From Chloroflexota bacterium (lineage in GTDB: Bacteria; Chloroflexota; Anaerolineae; Aggregatilineales; Phototrophicaceae), in NCBI GenBank assembly GCA_020161935.1, contig JAIUNI010000012.1, positions 62,001 to 126,000 on the forward strand: a stretch of DNA of 64,000 nucleotides, read 5' to 3'. Positions within the stretch are counted from its first letter, which is position 1; the number at the start of each line of letters is the position of its first letter. The notes below the pieces were generated by a model that saw only the letters and a program-made list of their open reading frames with translations, was not told where the DNA came from and did not search any database. This document shows positions 41,904 to 51,073 of this stretch, piece by piece. Both the position numbers and the translations under genes were made by a program.

Positions 41904-43376
41904 TTAGCCAGCGGGCAGCGAGATTACGAACGTGCTGCCTTTTCCCAGCGTGCTTGTAAATGAGATGCTGCCTCCGTGCCGTTCAACCGCTTGCCGCACG
42001 ATGCTCAACCCCAAGCCTGACCCGCTAACATCCCCGACGTTGCTCGCACGCCGGAAGGTGTGAAACATAAACTCCTGATCTTCGGGCGGGATACCAATGC
42101 CTTGATCGGTAACTTTGAGGATGATGCGATTCTCTTCTTGGCTGAGTGAGAGGTTGACCGTCGTCCCCAACTTTGAATACTTGATGGAATTGTCGATGAG
42201 GTTGCTTATGACCTGCCGCATCAGGCGGGGATCAACCGTGGCTTTGATCGGCTGCTGATAGTCGAATTGAAGCACATGCGTTTGATCTTTTTGATGTTCA
42301 AATTCCTCGACAATATCGCGGCAGAACGTGTCAAACTGAATCAAGGTCGGGTTGAAATCCGAGCTGCCGGTTTCAATGTTGTTTAGCGACAGGACATCTT
42401 GCAGCAGTTCGGTGATGTGTTCGACCATCAGTTGAATTTTGTCGAGTTTGCCATCGCGGGAGGCATCATCGAGCTTGTGGGCGTAGTTTTTGAGCATGTA
42501 GATGTTATTCTGGATGGTGGAAAGCGGTGTTCGCAGCTCGTGGGAGGTGATCGAGACAAAGCGGCTTTTGAGTTCGCTCAGTTCCTTTTCGCGCGTGAGG
42601 GATTCTTGCAGCTTTTCCTCGGCACGTTTGCGCTCGGTCACATCGCGCTGAATGACCACCACATACTGCTTATCGGCGTTTTTCACCACCGACCACGAGC
42701 AGTCCAAATAGCGGATCGAGCCGTCTTTATGCAGAAACTCGATTTCAGAACGGCTTTCCCCGGTTTTGAGAATATCGGAGAACTGCTTCTCGAAGGTCGC
42801 TTTGAAGGGGGGTGTTAAGAAGCCGGATAAGGGCTGCCCGATAATTTCCGACTCGGCATAGCCACCGCCGCGTATGGTCGCCGGATTGGTGCGGGTAATC
42901 ACACCTTCGGTATCCAGCACCTGAATGTAGTCGGAAGCTGAATTCACAAACGAGCGAAATAAGGCCTCACTTTGCCGTAGTTCGGCCTCAATGCGCTTGT
43001 TGTTGATGGCATAGCGGATGGCGCGTTCGAGAAGCGGCAGGCGAATATCGGCCTTGTCGAAATATTCGGTTACGCCCAATGAGAGCGCTTCCTCATCAAT
43101 CTCACGACGACCCCGCGCGGTCAGCAGGATAACCGGCAGTGAGCAGCCTTTGGGGAAGGCTTCACGGATTAACTGTAAGCCGTTCTTCTCGCCGAGTACG
43201 TAGTCAACGATGTACACATCATGCTCCTGACGCTGCATAATGGGGAGCGCATCGTTGTAATCGGCCTGCCAATCGAGCTTGAACTGCCCCTTTGGCATCG
43301 CGTTAATCATGTCGCGTACCATGATGTAATCGTCAGCATCATCGTCAATAAATAATATGTGCGTGATCTTATTCAT
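41904..43376 (-). CDS. REC-PAS-histidine kinase hybrid
   Basis: 490 residues from the ATG at 43376; an open stretch upstream to 43523 encodes unrelated residues and is not used. The order is a receiver domain (about 4-125; LFIDDDADDY, phospho-Asp in YIVDYVLGEKNG, Lys in YFDKAD), a PAS domain (about 140-260), a HisKA domain (His in SITSHELRTPLSTIQNN, about 290) and an ATPase domain ending in LPAG. It starts 8 bases inside the end of the second FecR gene, so it is the last gene of the operon. A receiver at the N-terminus suggests the kinase is driven by an upstream kinase, probably the CHASE2 protein. Confidence 0.9.
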   Translation of the reverse strand: MNKITHILFIDDDADDYIMVRDMINAMPKGQFKLDWQADYNDALPIMQRQEHDVYIVDYVLGEKNGLQLIREAFPKGCSLPVILLTARGRREIDEEALSLGVTEYFDKADIRLPLLERAIRYAINNKRIEAELRQSEALFRSFVNSASDYIQVLDTEGVITRTNPATIRGGGYAESEIIGQPLSGFLTPPFKATFEKQFSDILKTGESRSEIEFLHKDGSIRYLDCSWSVVKNADKQYVVVIQRDVTERKRAEEKLQESLTREKELSELKSRFVSITSHELRTPLSTIQNNIYMLKNYAHKLDDASRDGKLDKIQLMVEHITELLQDVLSLNNIETGSSDFNPTLIQFDTFCRDIVEEFEHQKDQTHVLQFDYQQPIKATVDPRLMRQVISNLIDNSIKYSKLGTTVNLSLSQEENRIILKVTDQGIGIPPEDQEFMFHTFRRASNVGDVSGSGLGLSIVRQAVERHGGSISFTSTLGKGSTFVISLPAG

Positions 43377-44331
43377 AACTGTAAAACCTGCTGTTCTCCG
43401 TAGGGGTACCAAAAAATGGCACCAGCAAATCCATTTCGAATGATGCTGGATTAATGACACCGTAAATGATTTGGGCTTCGGCGGGTATGAGCGGAAGATT
43501 ATTGCACGATTGTAGAGTAACACCGCTGGGTATCAGCCAACCGTATGTGCTGAGGTACGGGGTGAGGTAGCGCCCGCCCTCATCCGCCACGCCTAAGATC
43601 GGTATAATCGTTCCGTTCAGGATATTGCCGAGATTTAAGTAACCTTCGCCGGGGCCGATGCGTACCGAAACGCTGGTTTCGCCCGGAATGGTCGATTGAA
43701 TCAGCGCCCGACAGGTATCGGAACCGACGGCCAAGAAGGGAAACCCTTGCGGCGGGGTGAGGTTGACCACTTCGCCGAAGGTTTCACCAGCGCGGATGCC
43801 GCTGCCGGCGTTGAGTTCGATTTGTTCATCCCCCTTGACAGCAGTTACAGCACCTTGCGCGACGATCACATCGCTTGAAACATCCGCGAACACTTGGGTC
43901 GCAAATAGGGCTGTCGGTGCTTGGAGCGTCATGTGCTGCATCTCGACCAGATAGCTTTCAAAGCGGCTTGGATCACTGATTTGCTGAATGCTGCGCCCGC
44001 TGACGAGCTTCGCCTTGAGATCCATCTTGTCCGCTGCTTTTACAAACGTTTGCAATTGAAACTCACTTAAAGGCATTACGAGTGTTTGAGCCGCATCATC
44101 GAAACTCAGTAAGACTCGGCCTGTTTTGCCGGTACGCAGACTGTCGCCAATTCCAAACGGTGCTTGCGCTCCAACTGGCAGGGGCAGCCACTCGTCCGTA
44201 TTCGCACGTTTTAGCTCTACCCCGGCATAGGTGATTTCCAAAACGGCGGCTAAAGGCTCCTGTGCCATGAGAGGCACCTGTACCAACAGCCCAAACACCA
44301 ACAGGAACAACATTCCCAACCTGAATCGCAT
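43369..44331 (-). CDS. Secreted FecR-domain protein with SH3-like module (copy 2)
   Basis: 320 residues with a signal peptide (about 1-24; VPLMAQ). The FecR-like domain (about 28-190) begins with VLEITYAGVELKRANTDEWLPL and contains GIGDSLRTGKTGRVLLSF, the usual FecR beta pattern. A Cys-rich module (about 205-275; SVSVRIGPGEGYLNLG) looks SH3-like. It is the paralog of the gene at 47028-47984, and the two flank the CHASE2 kinase. It is 3 bases downstream of the kinase stop codon. Confidence 0.82.
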   Translation of the reverse strand: MRFRLGMLFLLVFGLLVQVPLMAQEPLAAVLEITYAGVELKRANTDEWLPLPVGAQAPFGIGDSLRTGKTGRVLLSFDDAAQTLVMPLSEFQLQTFVKAADKMDLKAKLVSGRSIQQISDPSRFESYLVEMQHMTLQAPTALFATQVFADVSSDVIVAQGAVTAVKGDEQIELNAGSGIRAGETFGEVVNLTPPQGFPFLAVGSDTCRALIQSTIPGETSVSVRIGPGEGYLNLGNILNGTIIPILGVADEGGRYLTPYLSTYGWLIPSGVTLQSCNNLPLIPAEAQIIYGVINPASFEMDLLVPFFGTPTENSRFYSYE

Positions 44332-44334
44332 GAA

Positions 44335-45552
44335 TTATGCCTCCTGCGGCGTGGGCAATTCTATAGAGAAGGTGCTGCCGACCCCTTCACTGCTCTTGAC
44401 ATTGATACGTCCATTATGAGCTTCGACGATGGAGCGGACGATGCTTAACCCTAAGCCTGTACCGCTTATATGAGCGGTGTCACGGGTTCGCACACGGTAA
44501 AATTCTTGAAACAACTGTGTTTGAGCAGACTCCGAAATGCCGAAACCAGTATCTTCGATCTCAACTCGAAGGAAGGTGTTTTGTAGGCAGAGCCGGATCG
44601 TAATCTTACCTGCTTCTGGTGTATATTTTACAGCATTTTCGACTAAATTACTTAATGCTTGAGAGAGTAACAATGGATCCCCAACAATATCTGGTAGGTT
44701 TTCATCAATTTCGCGCTGAAGGGTTTGCTTTTTGCTTTCGATGTCGGGTGTAAAACGGGTGAGTACGTCGCTCAATAATTCCGGCAGCGAAACCAGTTTG
44801 GTTTTAATATGGCTGGAACGAAGCTGCTCAAGGTCAAGAATGTCGTTGATGAGTTGCAGCATTTCTTCGCCTGCGTGGAACATGCGCTGCAAATATTGGC
44901 GCTGCTGGACGTTGAGCGCGTCTTGATCGGGGTCATCAAGCAGCAGACTGCCGTAGCCTAACACGCGCGACAGTGGTTTCTTGAGGTCGTGGGAAGTCAT
45001 GCGAACCATCTGCGTTTTAAGGCGGCTGACTTCTGCTAAGGCTGTAATGTCGTTCAGCATCACTACCCAGTCGCCGAAATCCAGTTTGGCGACATCGAGG
45101 TTATAAACGCGCTTGCCGACCTTGACCTCTTTGCGAAAGTAAGCGTAATTGGTGAATTCCTGCCGGATAGCCTCTTGCATTTCGGTATCAATGCCAACCC
45201 GTGCCAGTACGCTCATAAAGGATGTGCCGATGGCAATCTCACCGGCATCCGGTAATCCTTTGGCGACTTCTTTATTCACTTTGATGACGTTCAAATCTTG
45301 GTCAAGCACGATGATTCCGGCTGGCGAGCCACCGAGGACAGCTTCAAGCAGCGTGTTTTGTTCCTGCGTTCGGGTGTATAGCGCGGCGTTTTCCAAGTTG
45401 GGTGCGGCTTGCTCGGCTAGCGCGTTGAGCAGCCGCAGACGGTATCCGACACGAAACCTATCCCATGTGGAAGGGAGTTGAACGGCTAGAACAGCAATCA
45501 ACCGTCGCTGCCAGATGACCGGAACAGCCGCGAAATTTTCCGCGCGTACCAA
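44335..45552 (-). pseudogene. C-terminal part of split CHASE2-GAF-PAS-histidine kinase
   Basis: The sequence downstream of an in-frame TAG at 45646-45648, in the same frame as the CHASE2 gene. First possible restart is TTG at 45552. Content is the C-terminal part of a GAF domain (IWQRRLIAVLAV, LLNALAEQAAPNLENAALY), a PAS domain, a HisKA domain (MTSHDLKKPLSRV) and an ATPase domain (NLVENAVKYTP; GTGLGLSIVRS). Alone it lacks a complete GAF domain and any membrane part. It is either the broken end of one gene or a separately translated soluble kinase; no ribosome site is visible before the TTG. Confidence 0.75.
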
Positions 45553-45645
45553 CCGGCTCTCGTTCCGCGCCCGTGTAATGAGGGGTTGCAGGTGGTTTAG
45601 TTGGGCTTGTAGATCTCCCCATGCGTGGCGTAAGGTGAGGGTCGG

Positions 45646-45648
45646 CTA
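45646..45648 (-). other. In-frame TAG (amber) codon splitting the CHASE2 kinase
   Basis: Codon 458 of the joined frame. Both sides keep kinase-family sequence with no shift of frame. It may be a true nonsense mutation, an assembly or sequencing error, or a stop that is read through. Confidence 0.85.
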
Positions 45649-47019
45649 GGTATCCCCCATCAGCCAAATGCCGCCGGTGTTCGTCATCAGCACCCGCTGA
45701 ATATCGCCCGCCAGCGAGGGGAGAATACGATCTATCGCCATCCGCTGCGACGATACCTCAATCGCACTGCGGAGCAAAAACTCGGCTTTGGTGCTGCGGC
45801 GGATTTCGAGCGCAATATCAGCGAACAGATTGATGCCCAGCGGAATAATGACGGCTAGCGCACCGTAAAATAAGTTTATGAACTGCAAGTTATTACTGAA
45901 ACGGATGGACGCGAGCAAGATGACCATGACAGTCATGAGCGCTGCCGCCGGTAACATCCAGTACCATTTGAGGTGCGCGTAGATCAGGCTGCTGACGAGT
46001 GCCAGCGAGACAATCATAATCACCTGTTCAAGGCGCGGTTGAAACGAGGGGATGGAGTCCTGTAGCAGACTTTCGATGGCGTTCGCGTGAATTTCGACCC
46101 CTGCCATGAGCTGCCCGTTGGCGCTTGACGGCACCGGGTAGAGATCGGTAGCGGCGGTCGTGTTCATCAACCCGACCAGTACGATTTTGTCATCGAACGC
46201 GCCCTGTGTGACTTTACCGTTGATGACATCTAACGCCGAGTACACGGGGAAGGTTTGCTGGTTCGCGTTTGCAGGAGCGCCGAAATAATTCTGCTGCCAG
46301 AGGCCATTTTCATCAACCGGTATGTTAATGGAGGCGACTGTAAGCTGGTCTGCGGCTGGCTGTATCATTTGGCTCGCCGCTGCGGGTGGGATGCGTAAGT
46401 AAGCCAGATAGGTGGCGAGGTCGAATGACAGTTGTATCTCACCACGATTTTCGACCAAGGAAATCTGCCGCCGTACCACGCTGTCAACGTCGGTGAAGGC
46501 GTTGACGTAGCCAACGTAATCGACCGCATCCGCAAAGGCTTGTGTCGGGTAAATCGTGTTGTAAAAGCGGAGAGCAGGGGTATCCGGCGTTTGTGTATTC
46601 ACTTGGTCAGCGCCGACTTTGGGCATCACGAAGCGGGTACGCGCATCACTTTGCCGTGCTTGCCTGATCGCCTCAACGACAGCCGCATCATCATCGGTGG
46701 GCTGGTCAAATAGCACATCAAACGCGACGACACGCGCCTCGGCACGGTTGAGGAAGGTGATGAGATCGGCGTAAACAGTGCGCGACCACGCCGCCAGCGA
46801 CCGACCGTAAGCGTTGTGCGCCGCGTCATCGAGGGCGACGATCACCACTGTATCGCTAACGGGATGCGACACGAAAAAGAGATCAGTCAGCCGGAGTTGA
46901 GATTGGGCAAAGAAGTTATTTGCCCAACTGAACAGCAGCAGGATGATCGTTGCGAAGGCTACTAACAAACCGATGCGCGTTTTGGTTGTCCACAAACGCC
47001 CTGAAAGCCGCTTCATCAT
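45646..47019 (-). pseudogene. N-terminal part of split CHASE2-GAF-PAS-histidine kinase
   Basis: 457 residues before the TAG. One membrane helix (about 18-38) is followed by a CHASE2 extracellular sensor domain (about 40-335; VVIVALDDAAHNAYGRSLAAWSR, FDVLFDQP, KIVLVGLMNTT) and three further membrane helices (about 340-425). The first 30 residues of a GAF domain follow (VLMTNTGGIWLMGDT). Reading on through the TAG gives PTLTLRHAWGDLQAQLNHLQ, in frame, and then the kinase at 44335-45552; together 894 codons for a complete CHASE2-GAF-PAS-HK. The gene lies 8 bases after the first FecR gene. Confidence 0.82.
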
Positions 47020-47027
47020 AATCTATA

Positions 47028-47984
47028 TCACGACGCTGGCGTGCTTTCGGGTGTAGGCGTAGTTACTACGTCAAGATCGATGGGTTCAATCGGGTTACCC
47101 AGTGAGGTGTAAAGTTCGATATTTTCCGGCCCGAATTGGTCGGTGAATTGGCGCAGTCCTGAACAGGCGCTGTCGACGTTCGCGCTGTCGGTTTCAACCC
47201 ATCCGTACCCGCCACGGAAGGGAATGCGATACCAGTTCGCGCTCACCGTCTGACCAAAGAATCGCTCAATCATATCCGGCGCAATCGTACCGACCAGCGG
47301 GAACGAACGGTCAGCACCAATGCGGACGTTTAAGCTGAAGTCACCCTGAACCGAAATACTGGCGGGGCAGCCGTCGAGCGCCGAGTCAAGCTGGTCAAAG
47401 GTGGTCGCTTCCACCACTTCGCTAAGGGGCTGGCCGGGGTCACGGCGAATACCGAAACCCGGTGGTACATCGGCGGCGGCGGCTTCTGCGTCGGCATTCA
47501 CGACACCTTGCGAAACAAGCGTGGCGGCGCGACCACTGTCACTCACGCGGATTACGAATTCCGTCCCACGGGCGGCGAGCGCCATGCTGGGGGTGGTAAT
47601 GTCATAGCTCGAATTACTATCCAACAGGCGACCAATACGTTGTAATGTTTGGCCGACGACGACCTCGGCTGCAATATGGAAACTGCTGTCCGTCCCTTCA
47701 AAACGGGTAATGCGGTATTCTGTACCCGGTTCGATGTCGGTATCAACCCCATCCGCAAAGAAGGTGATCCGCGCCTTGCCCGTCCCGTCGGTGCGAATCG
47801 TATCACCTACGCCGACAATCGCTTCGAGGTTGACCGCGATCCAGTTATTGGTATTGACCCGCTTCACTTCGACACCGGCGGTAAGCACTTCCAGCGTGGC
47901 GGCGAGTTCGTCCGACTGAGCGTGTACGCTACCGAAAATAGAGAGTAACAAGCAAAGCGTGACAAGCAACAGTCTTAGCCGCAT
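47028..47984 (-). CDS. Secreted FecR-domain protein with SH3-like module (copy 1)
   Basis: 318 residues with a signal peptide (about 1-22; SVHAQS) and AAGG before the ATG. The FecR-like domain (about 28-195) opens with LEVLTAGVEVKRVNTNNWIAV, close to copy 2, and includes VGVGDTIRTDGTGKARITFF. A module near 210-275 (DFSLNVRIGADRSFPLVG) is SH3-like. It is the first gene of the FecR-CHASE2 kinase-FecR-REC kinase operon. FecR domains relay surface signals in TonB systems; here, next to a CHASE2 receptor, a ligand-presenting role outside the membrane is the likeliest inference. Confidence 0.82.
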   Translation of the reverse strand: MRLRLLLVTLCLLLSIFGSVHAQSDELAATLEVLTAGVEVKRVNTNNWIAVNLEAIVGVGDTIRTDGTGKARITFFADGVDTDIEPGTEYRITRFEGTDSSFHIAAEVVVGQTLQRIGRLLDSNSSYDITTPSMALAARGTEFVIRVSDSGRAATLVSQGVVNADAEAAAADVPPGFGIRRDPGQPLSEVVEATTFDQLDSALDGCPASISVQGDFSLNVRIGADRSFPLVGTIAPDMIERFFGQTVSANWYRIPFRGGYGWVETDSANVDSACSGLRQFTDQFGPENIELYTSLGNPIEPIDLDVVTTPTPESTPAS

Positions 47985-48051
47985 AATCGTACCTTTTTAG
48001 CAGAACCAAATGAGTTACATTCATAAGAATATAACAATAGTGTATCAGAGT

Positions 48052-48081
48052 TTTATAGTGAATTAAATTAAAGTCATACAA
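48052..48081 (-). promoter_or_regulatory. Candidate promoter of the FecR-CHASE2 operon
   Basis: On the minus strand TTGTAT and TATAAA are 18 bases apart, about 70 bases before the FecR copy 1 start. Spacing and sequence fit a sigma-70 type promoter loosely. Confidence 0.3.
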
Positions 48082-48111
48082 ACTCATATTGACATGACGA
48101 CATTGCAAGCA

Positions 48112-48138
48112 AATAAAAAAGCAGACTCGAAAGTCTGC
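48112..48138 (-). terminator. glnA: Rho-independent terminator of glutamine synthetase
   Basis: GCAGACT and AGTCTGC arms (48121-48138) around a TTCG tetraloop on the minus strand, followed by six T. It is 40 bases past the stop codon. A partial second copy of the stem word GCAGACTTT precedes it. Confidence 0.92.
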
Positions 48139-48178
48139 CTTTTAAAGTCTGCCTTTTATTGTAGCGATGATTTAAAAC

Positions 48179-49606
48179 TTAGAATTGGCTCCAGAGGCTC
48201 TGGTTGTAGACCTCGTGGTGGAATTGAATTTCCGGGGTCTTGATGAGCGTCCCCAGCTTACGTGGGCAGCGGTCAGCCGAGCCGGTCTTCAGATCGGCAT
48301 AGCGACCCTGAATTTCGGAACCGAGCAGGCTGGCGGCGTACTTGCTCTTCGAGAAGTATTCAATCGCGTCGTAAATGTTATCCGGCAGAATAGGGATAAC
48401 CTTGCTGTTCTTCTTGACCGCGTTCGGGCCTTCGAGGCCCGTCTTGAGGAAGGCATACAGCGCCATGTACGGGTTGGCATCCGGTGCAATCGAGCGGACT
48501 TCAACGCGAGCCGACTTTTCGTTGCCGATGGGAATACGAACCATCGAACCACGGTCAATCGGCGAAGCCTTGATCTGGTTCGGGGCTTCGAAGTGCGGGT
48601 CGAGGCGGCGGTACGAATTAACGCTGGGGTTGATAATCAAGCAGATGTCGAGCGCACTGGTCAGGATACGGTCGATGAATGACCAACCCATTTCGGTCAG
48701 GCCGTCTTGTCCGGTCGGGCTGTAGAACAGATTCTTGCCTTCCTTCGAGATCGACAGGTTGGTGTGCATACCGCTGCCGTTCACACCGGTGACCGGCTTC
48801 GGCAGGAAGCTGGCGGTCATACCGAGGCTGTAGGCCACCTGACGGCAGATGAGCTTGTAGAGAATGATCTGGTCGGCGGCAATCGACGCTTCGGTGTACG
48901 AGTAGTTGATTTCGAACTGCGAAGGCGCGACTTCCGGGTGATCTTTTTCGTTGGCGAAGCCCAGCGCACGCTGCACTTCAGCAACTGTGTCGATATAGCT
49001 GCGGAGCGGGTCGCCGGGGAGCGAGTTATAGTAACCGCCTTGGCTCAGGAATTCGAACTTGCCGGTCTTGGCGTATTCCTGCTCGGCATATTGACCCTTG
49101 AACAGGAAGCCTTCAATTTCGTTGGCAGCATTAGCGACAATGCCCTGTGACTCGTATAGGCCGCTCAGGTAGTTCTTCAGGCGTGAACGCATATCCGCTT
49201 CATAGGGCGAGCCGTCACGGTTCAGAACTTCGCTGAACACCAGCACCTTGCCCGAACCGAACACGTCCGAGGGCAGGGAATAGAACGCCGACCAGTCAAT
49301 CGCCAAACGCAGGTCGGACTCCGACTGCTGCGAGAAACCGCGAATGGATGAACCGTCAAACGTCAGGTTATCTGCCGACTTGAGCAAGAACTTCTTGTCA
49401 TAGTCCAGCATGTGCAAACGGCCTTCAAGGTCGACGAAGCAGACCGTGACAGCCTTAATCCCTTTTTCGTCGGTCAGATATTTCATCTTCGCTTCTTGAA
49501 CCTTATCCGCCGCAACGCGGTTAACACGTTGTTCCTTTGAAGCGAGGTTCATCTCCTCAAGTTTGGCATAGGGAATATCGAGGAATTCACGGAGTTCACT
49601 TGGCAT
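48179..49606 (-). CDS. glnA: Glutamine synthetase
   Basis: 475 residues from the ATG at 49606, which has AAAGGTG upstream; a start at 49657 would add 17 unusual Cys-rich residues. It makes glutamine from glutamate, ammonia and ATP. Signatures are FDGSSIRGF (about 84-92), VAPSQFEINYSYTEASIAADQ, the ATP-site VNGSGMHTNLSI and the substrate-site IAPDANPYMALYAF with RVEVRSIAP. The GMHTNLS form has Thr-Asn where most have HxH. Length and motifs are those of GS type I. A canonical adenylylation loop was not recognised. Convergent with no neighbour; terminator follows. Confidence 0.93.
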   Translation of the reverse strand: MPSELREFLDIPYAKLEEMNLASKEQRVNRVAADKVQEAKMKYLTDEKGIKAVTVCFVDLEGRLHMLDYDKKFLLKSADNLTFDGSSIRGFSQQSESDLRLAIDWSAFYSLPSDVFGSGKVLVFSEVLNRDGSPYEADMRSRLKNYLSGLYESQGIVANAANEIEGFLFKGQYAEQEYAKTGKFEFLSQGGYYNSLPGDPLRSYIDTVAEVQRALGFANEKDHPEVAPSQFEINYSYTEASIAADQIILYKLICRQVAYSLGMTASFLPKPVTGVNGSGMHTNLSISKEGKNLFYSPTGQDGLTEMGWSFIDRILTSALDICLIINPSVNSYRRLDPHFEAPNQIKASPIDRGSMVRIPIGNEKSARVEVRSIAPDANPYMALYAFLKTGLEGPNAVKKNSKVIPILPDNIYDAIEYFSKSKYAASLLGSEIQGRYADLKTGSADRCPRKLGTLIKTPEIQFHHEVYNQSLWSQF

Positions 49607-49950
49607 TTGTTGGCACCTTTCGCAGCAAATTAAAGCGAGAAAAAGACGGAAGGACACTACCGTGTTCTCCCGATGTGACCCTCATGAATACATGGTTGTA
49701 TAGTGAGAATATTCACATTGAAGTCTTGGTGATTATCGCTAAGAGGTGCATTTTGAACCTTGTACAATATTTCCGAAAGTTAAGGTGTTTTATGTGTTAG
49801 TTACATACAAAATGGGCATTTTTTGACAAATTTGTGGGATTTTCGAGTGATTTTGATGTGAAATCTGTGTAAATTGTCAAAAAACGCTGTGTGATCCAAT
49901 TTACGAGTACAATTACAGAAGCCTGCTTTGCATGAGGAACTGAAGGGGAT
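49607..49950. other. Divergent control region of glnA and TIR-UDG, with a long inverted repeat
   Basis: 344 AT-rich bases without a gene. TTTTTTGACAAATTT (49819-49833) and AAATTGTCAAAAAA (49871-49884) are inverted across 37 bases. The arms lie near the TIR-UDG side. This could be an operator pair bridged by a regulator. Confidence 0.5.
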
Positions 49951-51045
49951 ATGACGCGCATTTTTATCAACTACCGCAGACAAGATAGTGAGGGGTATGT
50001 CGGGCGGCTTTATGACCACCTGACGCAGCACTTTACACCACAAGATATTTTTATGGATGTGGACAGCATTCCGCCGGGTGTGGACTTTGTACAAGCCTTA
50101 GAGGATGCGGTTGCCGACTGTGATATTTTCTTGGCGATGGTTGGCCCGCAGTGGCTGACGCTGGCTGATGAACACGGCGAACGCCGCCTCGACCAATGGA
50201 ACGATTTTGTGCGAATCGAGATATGCAGCGCCCTGAAACAGGGAAAGGTCATCATTCCGGTGCTGGTCGGTCGGTCGCGGATGCCTAACCCCGCCGAACT
50301 GCCGGACGAGATGAAGCCGTTCGCGCGGCGGAATGCGCTGGAGCTGTCCCAACTGCACTTCGCGCAGGATGTCAAAAAACTGGCGAAGGCTATTCAGGAT
50401 GCAGCACCCGCCAAGCAAAACCATAAACCGCGCCCCGATAGTGAAACGCTCAACCAGAAGGAAGCCGCGATCAAACAGGTACGCCTCGATTTAGTCGGCG
50501 CGACCGAATCACCGTTGTATCAGTTTCGCATTGAAAACCGGCTCTTTCCAGTCATTGGTGAAGGCAACCCTGACGCGAATATCGTCTTTATCGGCGAAGC
50601 GCCGGGGAAGAACGAAGCGGCAGCGGGCCGACCGTTCATCGGGCCATCCGGTGAAGTGCTGGCGGAGATGCTCAAAAGCATCAACCTCTTGCGTGAGGAT
50701 GTGTTCGTAACCAACATTCTGTTGGATCGACCGCCGGAAAAACGCGACCCGACACCGGAGGAAATCGCCTTTTACGAGCCGTTCGTAGACCGTATACTCG
50801 ATATTATCCAACCGGCGGTGATCGCGACGTTAGGCCGCTTCGCCATGCAGTATGTCCTCAAGCGGCTGGACTTACCCGAAAAGCGCGAGCCGATCAGCAA
50901 GCTACATGGGAAGTTGATTAAAGCCCGTATGCATTACGGTGAGGTTCATATCGTCCCGTTGTATCATCCGGCGGTAGTGCTTTACAGCGCCAGTCAAAAA
51001 GCGACCCTTCAGAAAGATTTCGAGAAACTCAAGCTGTTCATCTAA
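49951..51045 (+). CDS. TIR domain fused to a cysteine-free family-4-like uracil-DNA glycosylase
   Basis: 364 residues; GAAGGGGAT precedes the ATG. Residues 1-150 are a TIR domain (RIFINYRRQDSEGYVGRLYD, FMDVDSIPPGVDF, VGPQWL, with the likely NADase Glu at E90 in FVRIEICSAL). Residues about 165-364 are a family-4 uracil-DNA glycosylase: motif A GEAPGKNE (215-222), RPFIGPSGEVL, TNILLDRPPEKRDPTPEE and YHPAV (338-342). The family coordinates a 4Fe-4S cluster with four Cys; here these places read Ala184, Ser187, Asp259 and Tyr275, and this domain has no Cys at all. It may sense rather than repair uracil or other DNA, with TIR as effector; that is inference. It is 28 bases upstream of the lipid kinase gene. 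Confidence 0.88.
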   Translation: MTRIFINYRRQDSEGYVGRLYDHLTQHFTPQDIFMDVDSIPPGVDFVQALEDAVADCDIFLAMVGPQWLTLADEHGERRLDQWNDFVRIEICSALKQGKVIIPVLVGRSRMPNPAELPDEMKPFARRNALELSQLHFAQDVKKLAKAIQDAAPAKQNHKPRPDSETLNQKEAAIKQVRLDLVGATESPLYQFRIENRLFPVIGEGNPDANIVFIGEAPGKNEAAAGRPFIGPSGEVLAEMLKSINLLREDVFVTNILLDRPPEKRDPTPEEIAFYEPFVDRILDIIQPAVIATLGRFAMQYVLKRLDLPEKREPISKLHGKLIKARMHYGEVHIVPLYHPAVVLYSASQKATLQKDFEKLKLFI

Positions 51046-51073
51046 ATTCGTACTCACAACTAAGGATGTGTTC

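Noticed and set aside
43377..43523. N-terminal extension of the REC-PAS kinase
   Set aside because: The receiver domain starts at the internal Met, and the extension overlaps the upstream FecR coding region in another frame.
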